A stretch of 64,000 nucleotides of DNA from assembly GCA_013043165.1 (NCBI GenBank), contig JABDOQ010000104.1, positions 1 to 64,000 on the forward strand, given 5' to 3'. Below are positions 56,899-64,000 of this stretch, one piece after another (position 1 is the stretch's first letter; every line of letters begins with the position of its first letter). The position numbers were made by a program, and so were the translations under genes. The notes under the pieces were generated by a model. It saw only the letters and a list, made by a program, of their open reading frames with translations. It searched no databases and had not been told where the DNA came from. The DNA is from Woeseiaceae bacterium (GTDB lineage Bacteria; Pseudomonadota; Gammaproteobacteria; Steroidobacterales; Woeseiaceae).

Positions 56899-57320
56899 AC
56901 CTTCGCGCTCAGGTGCGTCTCGGCTTTCATGGAATTGGTGATCAGGCAATGATGTTCTGCCTTTTCGAGGAGACGCAGCGCTTTCTTTTCGTCCGTGCCG
57001 GGAGGCACAGTTAGCTCGACCCGCAGGTCGAAACTCGTAAACTGCGTGACGCGTTCGATTTTGTCGAGCGTGCCGGAAACGCCGCAACTCAAAGACACCC
57101 ACTCGAACCTCGAGGCGCGCGCTATTGCGCGAAACGAGAGAATGAAGCAGTTCGCCACGGAACCGACCAAAAGCGTTTCGGGCGACCAGAGGTCACCGGG
57201 CCCACCGAACTCCGGCGGACCTGCGGTCCCGAGGGACTCGAGCCCTTTGCTGGACAGTACAACATCGCTGTCAGCGTCAGCGTTTGCGGCTACGACGTAA
57301 TGGTGCGGCAGATCCTGCAT
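56883..57320 (-). CDS. OsmC/Ohr-family peroxiredoxin-like protein
   Basis: The 145-aa protein contains the two redox Cys of the family (VANCFILSFRAIA and HHCLITNSM). The usual preceding segment PEFGGPGDLWSPETLLVGS is also present. OsmC proteins reduce organic hydroperoxides. The pairing of the residues (Cys near 58 and Cys near 124) matches the family geometry. It is convergent with the DUF6502 gene and divergent from the CBS protein gene. Confidence 0.92.
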   Translation of the reverse strand: MQDLPHHYVVAANADADSDVVLSSKGLESLGTAGPPEFGGPGDLWSPETLLVGSVANCFILSFRAIARASRFEWVSLSCGVSGTLDKIERVTQFTSFDLRVELTVPPGTDEKKALRLLEKAEHHCLITNSMKAETHLSAKVQFAV

Positions 57321-57497
57321 GGTTTTTCCAGACTAAGTAGTTAACAAAGGCCCATATATTGGGTAATCGTGAGCAATAACAAGTATCGGAAAACCGAAAT
57401 GAACGAGCGGCCCAAACAAGGAGCTGGCTCACAGGATCTGCAAGCCAAATGTTGTATTATTTTGCCAGTGCTATGAACGTGACGATCAGGTGAGCCG

Positions 57498-58085
57498 ATG
57501 CGTGACACATCCATAGACAGAATCATGACGACAAACCCCGTGATGATCGGGCCGGAAGATAGTGCGGCGAAGGCGAGGGAGTTATTGCAGACTTCCGCTA
57601 TCCATCATCTTCCGGTGATTGACGCCGGAAAACTGGTCGGCATCGTATCATCGGCCGATCTCCTGAAGCTTTATGTCCTCGACGAAGAGGTGGCGCTGTC
57701 ATCGCTCGCTACCGTCAGCCAGATCATGGAGTTGAATCCGGTGGTTCTTGCCACGACGGCCACGTTGCGGGATGCCGCGGAAAAACTCATGAACGGCGGT
57801 TTTCATGCGCTGCCGGTTGTCGATGACGATCGCAATCTTGTCGGTATTGTGACGTCGGTCGATCTTATCGATTATTTGCTGAAGTCGCTCCCCGTCGGCG
57901 ATGGCAGCATCGTCGAAGCGCCCGAGCACAGCCTGCCGGACCTGATCGAAGGCAACAGGCTCATGCAACAGGTCTGTGACGCTGCAGAACTTTACGTTCG
58001 AAGTGGCCATGCCGAGCATGAACATAGCGTATTGATCAAATGCCTTGCCGCCGTGCGTGACCGCAAGGCCCCCGTAGACGTCTGA
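57498..58085 (+). CDS. Two-CBS-domain protein
   Basis: The 195-aa protein contains two CBS motifs. The first is about residues 1-60 (IMTTNPVMIGPEDSAAKARELL, HHLPVIDAGKLVGIVSSADLL in pieces); the second is about 75-130 (IMELNPVVLATTATL, FHALPVVDDDRNLVGIVTSVDL in pieces). CBS pairs bind adenine nucleotides and regulate partners. The C-terminal 65 residues have no known domain and contain a QVCDAAELYVRSGHAEHEHS stretch. AGGTGAG precedes ATG 57498. Confidence 0.92.
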   Translation: MRDTSIDRIMTTNPVMIGPEDSAAKARELLQTSAIHHLPVIDAGKLVGIVSSADLLKLYVLDEEVALSSLATVSQIMELNPVVLATTATLRDAAEKLMNGGFHALPVVDDDRNLVGIVTSVDLIDYLLKSLPVGDGSIVEAPEHSLPDLIEGNRLMQQVCDAAELYVRSGHAEHEHSVLIKCLAAVRDRKAPVDV

Positions 58086-58113
58086 ACCCGGTCATCGTCA
58101 CAGGGGAAGCTCA

Positions 58114-58716
58114 TCAGGCCGTCGGTTTGCTGTCCGCTTTTACGTGAGACGCGAGTCTGTCCAGCAGGCCGGCCATCTCCGGACGGCTGCGGCGCAATTC
58201 GTCGATAGAAAAGCCCGATAGCTCATAGGGCAGAACCAGCCAGTCTTCAGTCTTGTGGATGAAATAGTCTGGTTCGCGCAGTGTATTCTCGGTCGGCCGG
58301 TACCAGACTGACGCCGTGCGAATTTCGTTGGGCAGGTTGCGTCGGGTTCTCTTGGCGAGCTGGTTGATGACCGCAGCAACGCTCGATCCCGTACTGTAGA
58401 CATCATCGACGATGAGCATGGAATGCCGTGCGCAGAGGGCTTCGAGCAGGTATTGCATGCCGTGTACGCGGATCGAATCCGCCGTGCTGACCATTTGTGA
58501 ATAGCGCGGCGCGCCCGAGTAGGATGTGCGGATCGCAATGTGGTCGGTTTTGACGCCGAAGTAGTCGAGCCCCTCCTGCACAGCGATGCCGACCGCACTG
58601 CCACCGCGCCACAGGCCGACCAGAAAATCGGGCTCAAAACCGGACTCGTAGATGTTCGCTGCCAGTTGAAACGAGTCGCGGAGCAGGTCATCGGCGGCTA
58701 TGAATCGCTCATTCAT
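58114..58716 (-). CDS. Phosphoribosyltransferase (hypoxanthine/guanine type), paralogue A
   Basis: The start at ATG 58716 is preceded by AAGGATA. The 200-aa protein has the type I PRTase PRPP-binding motif LIVDDVYSTGSS and a preceding loop LWRGGSAVGIAVQE. It is likely a purine salvage enzyme that makes a nucleotide from base and PRPP. It is divergent, 84 bp apart, from a paralogue at 58801 with the same layout. Base specificity is not clear from sequence. Confidence 0.88.
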   Translation of the reverse strand: MNERFIAADDLLRDSFQLAANIYESGFEPDFLVGLWRGGSAVGIAVQEGLDYFGVKTDHIAIRTSYSGAPRYSQMVSTADSIRVHGMQYLLEALCARHSMLIVDDVYSTGSSVAAVINQLAKRTRRNLPNEIRTASVWYRPTENTLREPDYFIHKTEDWLVLPYELSGFSIDELRRSRPEMAGLLDRLASHVKADSKPTA

Positions 58717-58800
58717 TATCCTTGTACCCCGGCTGCACTGCGTTAGAATTGAACTCGGCATTATACCGGCAGCCGCAAGACTCGATTCAAGAGAATAATA

Positions 58801-59373
58801 ATGGACAAAACCGTTCTTTCCGCCCAGGACCTCCTCGAGGATTCCATCGAACTTGGTATCAGAATTCTCGAGAGTGGCTTCAAGCCAACCCTGATAATCG
58901 CTATCTGGCGCGGCGGCACACCCGTTGGCATGGCCGTGCAGGAAGTCCTGAGCTACTGCGGCATTGAGTCTGACCACATCGCCATTCGCACGTCATCCTA
59001 TGTCGGCGTTGACGAGCGCGGTGCTGTAGCGGTTCACGGCCTCAATTACATCATCAAGAAAATTTGCTTCGACGACCGCGTATTGATCGTCGATGACGTT
59101 TTCGATACGGGCAATACGATCGCCGCGGTCATCGAAGAGCTGAGCAGGCGCGCGCGCGGTAATACGCCGGAAGATATTCGTATTGCCGTGCCCTGGTTCA
59201 AGCCCAGCCGCAACGAAACCGACATTGTCCCCGACTATTTCCTGCACGAGACAGCTGAATGGCTGGTGTTTCCGCATGAGCTCGACGCTTTGACGCCTGA
59301 CGAGCTGCGCGAGCACCGGCCGGATATCGCGAATATCGTGCAAAAACTGAAGTCCGCCGCCCTTTCCGCCTGA
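58801..59373 (+). CDS. Phosphoribosyltransferase (hypoxanthine/guanine type), paralogue B
   Basis: The 190-aa protein has PRPP motif LIVDDVFDTGNT and the same N-terminal IWRGGTPVGMAVQEVL as paralogue A. It is 7 bp upstream of the LOG gene and probably co-transcribed. With paralogue A it forms a divergent pair that could handle different purine bases. A Shine-Dalgarno-like AAGAGAATAATA precedes the ATG. Confidence 0.9.
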   Translation: MDKTVLSAQDLLEDSIELGIRILESGFKPTLIIAIWRGGTPVGMAVQEVLSYCGIESDHIAIRTSSYVGVDERGAVAVHGLNYIIKKICFDDRVLIVDDVFDTGNTIAAVIEELSRRARGNTPEDIRIAVPWFKPSRNETDIVPDYFLHETAEWLVFPHELDALTPDELREHRPDIANIVQKLKSAALSA

Positions 59374-59380
59374 GCGCCCG

Positions 59381-59950
59381 ATGCGCCGAATCTGTGTCTA
59401 CTGTGGTTCCAATACGGGCGCCCGGCCGCTGTATGCGGACGCCGCGCGCGAACTGGCGGACGTCCTCGTCCGGCATGATCTCGAGCTGGTCTATGGTGGC
59501 GCCGACAAAGGCCTCATGGGGATCATTGCGGATACGGTCCTCGAGCAGGGCGGAAAAGTACACGGCGTTATTCCGAAGCTGCTCTACGAAAAGGAAATTG
59601 CGCACCAGGGATTGACGGAACTGCACGTTGTCTCGTCGATGCATGCACGCAAATCAATGATGGCAGCCCTGTCCGACGGTTTCATAGCGATGCCTGGCGG
59701 TTTCGGGACGCTTGAGGAAATTATCGAGATCGTCACGTGGGGGCAGCTGCGCTTTCATGACAAGCCTTGTGGCCTGCTGAATACCGATAATTATTTCGAT
59801 GATCTGCTTGCTTTCCTGGAACATGCAAAGGCTGAAGGCTTCTTGCGACCCGAAAACCGGCAGATGCTGCTGTCCGACAGAAGTGCGACGGGCCTGATCC
59901 AGAAGTTCGAACGATATACGGCGCCGCACGTCGAGAAGTGGACGGGCTAA
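59381..59950 (+). CDS. LOG-family nucleoside monophosphate phosphoribohydrolase
   Basis: The 189-aa protein has the LOG/TIGR00730 signature: VYCGSNTGARP near the N-terminus, LVYGGADKGLMG, and PGGFGTLEEI (substrate-binding PGGxGT and Glu). LOG proteins hydrolyse AMP or cytokinin nucleotides to base and ribose-5-phosphate. The gene is 7 bp after phosphoribosyltransferase B and overlaps the convergent AlbA_2-like gene by 4 bp. Ribose-5-P release fits the pentose phosphate theme of the window. Confidence 0.93.
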   Translation: MRRICVYCGSNTGARPLYADAARELADVLVRHDLELVYGGADKGLMGIIADTVLEQGGKVHGVIPKLLYEKEIAHQGLTELHVVSSMHARKSMMAALSDGFIAMPGGFGTLEEIIEIVTWGQLRFHDKPCGLLNTDNYFDDLLAFLEHAKAEGFLRPENRQMLLSDRSATGLIQKFERYTAPHVEKWTG

Positions 59951-61125
59951 CCGGCCCGGTTCCTGAAATTTACCCGCAAGGTTCCCGTCGCCGGCGATCT
60001 CAGGTTTTGTCCGTGTAACGCGTAACGAATACCGAAGCGCCGACCGATGAGTCCGGGACCCACACAAATTCTCAGCGCAGATGCGAAAGCCTCGGTCGGT
60101 TTTTCGACGGGAATATCACCAATTTTCTTCGTGACATGTATGGATTTCTTATGCAGGCTGACGGACGGGTAGGACGCCATTTCCGTGGCTGATCGATCTA
60201 CGTATTTTCCATCTTGCAGCATCCTGGGTAAGCGATCAGCAATGTACAGGTCGTCGTCTTTCGGCAAGACCAGCGCTATTGATGCGTCGACGATAGGCTC
60301 CTCGCCCCGGTTGCAGACGACGATCTGAACTTGCTGGCCATTATTTTCGAACAGGAAGTGGCGATCGTGATTTCTGTATTTGTGTCGAATTTGCTCCATC
60401 TCCTGCATCAGCTCGTCCGGCGTACGACTGACGTAAGGATCATCAGAGCCATACAATCGCGCGTGTACCAGCCTGGCCATGACGGTCGTTGATCCGGAGT
60501 CCTTGGTATCCATCTGGATCTTGACCAGTTGTTCGAGCTTGCTGGCGGCTAATGCCGACGGTAGTTGTGACAGGTCGCAGGATGGCAGCGTCAGGGTCTT
60601 GTGGCTGATCTCGCCTGCAAAGCCGACCTCGATATTCTGTGCCGGCATCGAGTCCTGGAATTTCTTTTCGAACAGCGACTGCAGCTGCCGGCGCCCCATC
60701 TTGATTGCTGTATCGTTCAAGCGCATGTACGCATCGCCGCGGCGCAGCGTTTCTGAATAATCGATGCGCATCATGTACGGTCGGTCACTGCAGTCCCCAA
60801 TCTCGAACACGCCGATCTGCTTGCCATTGACTGACACGGGTTTGTAGTGAAGCCGCAGCGGCGGCTCGATGTAGTCGTTCGCGAGCGCCTCGTAGGCTGG
60901 CTTGCCTGAAAAGTCCTTTTCGCTGACCGCATGTACGCGCTTGCGGCCACGACTGTCGAATTCGGCCCCGATGACGATGTAGCGTGGTCCGTCGACCGAT
61001 GCGTTTGCCATCGCCAAGACGTCGCGCAGGAAGCTTTCGACCGCCTTCGGTCCATACGGCTGCTTTTGAAACTGCACGCCGTCGCCGGGCGTGGCAGATC
61101 GGGCGATGTTTGCTAAATTGTTCAT
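59947..61125 (-). CDS. Schlafen/AlbA_2-domain-like protein
   Basis: The 392-aa protein has an N-terminal AlbA_2-like nucleic-acid-binding or putative ATPase domain: GDGVQFQKQPYGPKAVESFLRD in parts, MANASVDGPRYIVIGAEFDSRG, and PPYMMRIDYSETLRRGDAYMRLNDTA in parts. The rest (about 200-392) is beta-rich and unrecognised. AlbA_2 proteins are often found in regulators, toxin-like or defence proteins, but no operon partner indicates that here. Its ATG at 61125 is near an AT-rich upstream region; it is convergent with LOG and divergent from the APH-like gene. Confidence 0.8.
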   Translation of the reverse strand: MNNLANIARSATPGDGVQFQKQPYGPKAVESFLRDVLAMANASVDGPRYIVIGAEFDSRGRKRVHAVSEKDFSGKPAYEALANDYIEPPLRLHYKPVSVNGKQIGVFEIGDCSDRPYMMRIDYSETLRRGDAYMRLNDTAIKMGRRQLQSLFEKKFQDSMPAQNIEVGFAGEISHKTLTLPSCDLSQLPSALAASKLEQLVKIQMDTKDSGSTTVMARLVHARLYGSDDPYVSRTPDELMQEMEQIRHKYRNHDRHFLFENNGQQVQIVVCNRGEEPIVDASIALVLPKDDDLYIADRLPRMLQDGKYVDRSATEMASYPSVSLHKKSIHVTKKIGDIPVEKPTEAFASALRICVGPGLIGRRFGIRYALHGQNLRSPATGTLRVNFRNRAG

Positions 61126-61227
61126 GAATCAGCCAATTTTGTCAGCTTATGTTCAACAGAACGGGAACCAATCGACATTTCGGATAATCGATGGGCGATT
61201 TACAGCATCACCCGCATTCGCGAAACT

Positions 61228-62292
61228 GTGCGGATGTCTTCGCCTGTAACAGCGCATTCGGCCGTATCGGCCGAGCCGCCACGCGTTCCTGTCGCCGAGA
61301 TCGAGCTTGCGGTCGAACGGCAGTTCGGCTGCCGTGGCAGTTATTTGCCGCTCGTCAGCGAGCGCGATCAAAACTTTCGCCTCAAGACGAGCAGCGGCGC
61401 CGAATATGTCGTCAAAGTCACAAGCGCGGCCGAGCCCCGGCTGGTCAGCGATTTTCAGATCGCGGCGCTGCTGCACCTCGAGAACGTCGGCACCGTCTGT
61501 GTGCCCAAGGTCGTTCCGGCGCTCGATGGGCGGCACGCGGGGCGCATCGAATACGCGGGCAAGTCGCACATGCTGCGACTTGTCAGCTATCTGGCCGGTG
61601 AACCGCTCACGTCGGTGCCTGTGAATGCCGATGTGGCGCGGGATCTTGGCGGCAGCCTCGCGCGCCTGGACCTCGGGCTTGACGGTTTTTTTCATGAGGG
61701 CGAGCGCCCGGTATTGCTGTGGGACCTGCAGCGAGCCCCCGAGCTGCGCGACCTGCTCGATCGCATCGACAATCCAGCCATACGGCGGATCGTGTTGCGG
61801 GCAATCGATGACTATGAGCGGCGCGTCTTGCCCGAGCTTGGCTCACTGCATGCGCAGGTCATACATGGCGACGCGAACCCGGAAAACATACTCGTCGATC
61901 CGGTGAGCGGCCAGGTAACGGGATTTATTGATTTCGGGGATATGGTTCGTGCACCGCTGGTCTTCGACGTCGCGATTGCGGCGTCATACCTGCGGGCTTC
62001 GGAGGCGGATGCAATCGAACTGATTGCTCCGTTTGTCGTCGGCTACCATGCGGTTCGGGCCCTTTCGGTAGCGGAGCTGGAGCTGTTGTTCGATCTCGTT
62101 CGTGTACGACTTGCCACGACAGTTACCTTGCTTTACTGGCGCCTGGATGCCCGCGATCACGATGACGCTTACCGGCAAAAAACGCTGCACCAGGAAAGCG
62201 ACGCGATCGATTTTCTCACGCTGCTGGACGATCTGGGCAGGGCGAGGTTCTCGCGAGAACTACAGCGGGCCGTAAGCGGCCGGGCCCCCTGA
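61228..62292 (+). CDS. Aminoglycoside phosphotransferase (APH)-fold kinase, HYKK-like
   Basis: The 354-aa protein has the APH/choline-kinase fold: YVVKVTSAAEPR (ATP-binding Lys), HGDANPENILVD (catalytic Asp/Asn) and GFIDFGDM (metal Asp). The overall pattern is that of the hydroxylysine-kinase group often found as the N-terminal part of aminotransferase-III fusions. The substrate could be an amino alcohol, hydroxylysine or similar. Start GTG 61228 or ATG 61234 (two codons later) cannot be separated; no strong Shine-Dalgarno is seen. Antibiotic resistance is unlikely. Confidence 0.86.
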   Translation: MRMSSPVTAHSAVSAEPPRVPVAEIELAVERQFGCRGSYLPLVSERDQNFRLKTSSGAEYVVKVTSAAEPRLVSDFQIAALLHLENVGTVCVPKVVPALDGRHAGRIEYAGKSHMLRLVSYLAGEPLTSVPVNADVARDLGGSLARLDLGLDGFFHEGERPVLLWDLQRAPELRDLLDRIDNPAIRRIVLRAIDDYERRVLPELGSLHAQVIHGDANPENILVDPVSGQVTGFIDFGDMVRAPLVFDVAIAASYLRASEADAIELIAPFVVGYHAVRALSVAELELLFDLVRVRLATTVTLLYWRLDARDHDDAYRQKTLHQESDAIDFLTLLDDLGRARFSRELQRAVSGRAP

Positions 62293-62423
62293 TTTAACAA
62301 TAATCAGCTCAATGCCGCCGGAGCTGCGGTGGTACTCCTACCAACTGAGTAACAGTTCCTTAAATCAGCGGCTTACGAGCCGTACGATGAGGATCCCTGT
62401 ATCGCTGTTTGGGCCCGATACTG

Positions 62424-64000
62424 ATGAACCTGGACGTCGCACTGTCCGTACTGCTGGTCTTTGGCGCAGCTTGCTTCCTGATGATGGGATCGAGCCTCGT
62501 GGCGTCGAGGCGGGAGATCGGCAGCATGCCGGTCGGCGTACTGTTCGTTGTGATCAGCATCTGGGTTGCGGGCGGTGCAATTGAACTGCTGGCGGAAAGT
62601 TTTACCGTATTCTCTATCGGCCGTACCGCGCACTTTATTGGCACGGCATTGGTGCCCATCGTCGCATACGTTTACTTTCGCGAGTACGCGGGCCTGGAAA
62701 CACCGACGCGTCGCCTGGCGTTGATGAGCATTATCCCGTTTATATCGGTGCTCCTGGCGGCCACAAACATCCATCACGAGTCGATGTGGTATTTGCCCAT
62801 AAGCAACGCGGCGGGCGACTTTTTGACGCGGCCGGAAAAATGGGGTCCCTGGTTCATGTTTGTGCATCTGCCCTACAGCTACGCCGTTATCGGTGCTGCG
62901 ATCGTTTCGCTGCTCACCCGGATTTCAGCCGTGGCGCCAGCACATCGGCGTGGGCTGTTTCAGCTCACCGGCGCCTGCGTCGCGCCTTTGGCCGCAACCA
63001 TGGCTTATGACCTTGGCTTCGGGCCCCATACAATTTCATACGTGCCCCTCGTATTCGTAGCGATGTTGCCCGTTTACGCGTGGCTGATTTACGGTGAAAA
63101 AATCGTTGAATTCAGGCCCCTTGCTTATGAAGCCGTTTTCCAGAACATGCAGGACCCCGTGGTGGTTATCGATGAGCAGCGTCGTGTCATCGGCCTGAAC
63201 CATGGTGCGGAAAACCTGCTGAGTATCGTCGAGTCCGCCGCGCTGCGCGAACCGCTCGAAGCTCTTTTTGGTGAAGACACGCCGGAGGTATTCGAGGTCC
63301 TGGACTCAGGTTTGCCGCAAAAGATGATGACCACGACCGGACGTTTCCTGCATATTCAGGTTTCGCCCATCAACACGAATCGTGCCGCTGCGCGAGGCGG
63401 CAAAGTGCTGATGTTTCGTGACGTAAGCGACGTCGAAAAGGCGCAAAGCGAGGTTCGAAAAAGCGAAAAGCTGCTGCGGACGATCATCGATCATTCAGTA
63501 AACGGCATTGTTCGATTCCGTTGGGGCGAAGACGACGATGGTCAGAAAATGCTGCACAGTATCTTTGCCAATTCGGCGGCTGGCCGTTTCCTGGGCGCGG
63601 ACGTTGACAGTCTCGTCGATCGCAGGGCGCCGGATCTTATTCGGCTCGCCACAAGCGGCATGGACAGCAAAGCCGCTGACGACATCGTTCGCCGTTTCGA
63701 GACAGCCGTGAATCGGGGCGCCAGCCTGGAAATCGAGGTTCACCAACGCAGGCGCGGAGCCGACCGCTGGCTGCGCATGATTTGCGAGCCAATGGGCGAC
63801 GACATCGCCGCGACTTTTGTCGATATCACCGGGGACAAGGCGAAAGAACGCCAGATGGAATCGATCGCCACATCGGATCCACTGACCGGTGTTCTGAATC
63901 GACGCGGATTTGAACGCCATGCGGCCGAGCGGCTGACAGCGAGCGCCGACGATGCGACCGGCGCGCTGCTCTTCATTGACCTTAACGAATTCAAGCAGAT
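62424..64000 (+). CDS. 7TM-PAS-GGDEF diguanylate cyclase-like sensor (partial, 3' end outside window)
   Basis: From ATG 62424 the frame is open to the window edge (525 codons). It codes for about seven membrane helices (residues 1-230) of the histidine-kinase-type 7TM sensor module, then two PAS-like domains (about 245-345 and 360-470). The beginning of a GGDEF domain follows (SDPLTGVLNRRGFERH, then LLFIDLNEFKQ). The catalytic GG(D/E)EF motif lies beyond the edge, so activity and any EAL domain cannot be judged. It would make cyclic-di-GMP in response to a membrane signal. The start has only a weak Shine-Dalgarno. Confidence 0.9.
   Translation, partial: MNLDVALSVLLVFGAACFLMMGSSLVASRREIGSMPVGVLFVVISIWVAGGAIELLAESFTVFSIGRTAHFIGTALVPIVAYVYFREYAGLETPTRRLALMSIIPFISVLLAATNIHHESMWYLPISNAAGDFLTRPEKWGPWFMFVHLPYSYAVIGAAIVSLLTRISAVAPAHRRGLFQLTGACVAPLAATMAYDLGFGPHTISYVPLVFVAMLPVYAWLIYGEKIVEFRPLAYEAVFQNMQDPVVVIDEQRRVIGLNHGAENLLSIVESAALREPLEALFGEDTPEVFEVLDSGLPQKMMTTTGRFLHIQVSPINTNRAAARGGKVLMFRDVSDVEKAQSEVRKSEKLLRTIIDHSVNGIVRFRWGEDDDGQKMLHSIFANSAAGRFLGADVDSLVDRRAPDLIRLATSGMDSKAADDIVRRFETAVNRGASLEIEVHQRRRGADRWLRMICEPMGDDIAATFVDITGDKAKERQMESIATSDPLTGVLNRRGFERHAAERLTASADDATGALLFIDLNEFKQ

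Noticed and set aside
59947-61125. Defence-island gene because of the AlbA_2/Schlafen-like domain
   Set aside because: No other defence gene, mobile element or toxin partner lies nearby; neighbours are housekeeping-type enzymes.
61228-62292. Antibiotic resistance aminoglycoside phosphotransferase
   Set aside because: Only the general APH fold is shared; the pattern is closer to hydroxylysine-kinase-like enzymes and there is no resistance or mobile context.

Overview
The window looks like chromosomal DNA of a heterotrophic, probably marine or sediment, gammaproteobacterium. The evidence is two Oar-type TonB-dependent receptors, several lipobox lipoproteins, an NhaA antiporter, a DUF6502 protein and a GC-rich genome with tightly packed operons. 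A Woeseiaceae-like or Chromatiales-like source is my guess; no marker gene for phylogeny is present. I see no rRNA, intact tRNA, CRISPR array, phage gene or transposase.

The dominant theme is near-complete nucleic acid catabolism, spread over adjacent operons. (1) 1-709: start of a secreted nucleoside-deaminase-type amidohydrolase. (2) 778-3984: Oar-like TonB receptor. (3) 4038-9474, plus strand: PhyH-family dioxygenase, pyrimidine nucleoside phosphorylase (deoA), NupC-type transporter, nucleoside hydrolase and ribokinase. (4) 9494-14366: exported protein, nhaA, TPR protein and M3 peptidase. (5) 14392-22182, minus strand: reductive pyrimidine degradation (cdd, preA, preT, hydA, NCS1 permease, beta-ureidopropionase) headed by an e(P4)-type acid phosphatase, divergent from a UshA-like 5'-nucleotidase (22230-23813). 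(6) 23863-27557: HDAC-type deacetylase and Pat-like acyl-CoA synthetase/GNAT protein, bracketed by two copies of a 48-bp palindrome. (7) 27665-33134: second Oar-like receptor, an EEP-family nuclease/phosphatase lipoprotein and another lipoprotein. (8) 33254-39728: deoD, then a bacterial microcompartment (BMC) operon made of a winged-helix regulator, an RpiB-DeoC fusion, two BMC-T, one BMC-H, three BMC-P and a CoA-acylating-type aldehyde dehydrogenase. (9) 39725-45475: adenosine-kinase-like PfkB, then a signalling-like island (DUF4956, a hydrolase-fold protein lacking its nucleophile, a CotH-like kinase and a phosphatase fused to a kinase-like domain). (10) 45578-56125: a ten-gene purine degradation operon from guanine/xanthine to glyoxylate and urea. 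(11) 56251-64000: DUF6502, OsmC and CBS proteins, two divergent phosphoribosyltransferases, a LOG-family phosphoribohydrolase, an AlbA_2-like protein, an APH-fold kinase and a truncated 7TM-PAS-GGDEF protein.

Proposed logic: periplasmic or surface nucleases and nucleotidases produce nucleosides; NupC imports them; DeoA, DeoD, the nucleoside hydrolase and RbsK release bases and pentose phosphates; bases go through the pyrimidine and purine operons. Deoxyribose-5-P is cleaved by the DeoC domain inside a shell to glyceraldehyde-3-P and acetaldehyde, which the aldehyde dehydrogenase converts to acetyl-CoA. This matches the BMC class named SPU (sugar phosphate utilising) in published BMC surveys. 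The most interesting points are the fused RpiB-DeoC enzyme with an internal helix resembling the dehydrogenase's N-terminal helix (candidate shared encapsulation peptide), the placement of this BMC amid a full nucleoside/base catabolic supercluster, and the adjacent CotH/phosphatase-kinase island.
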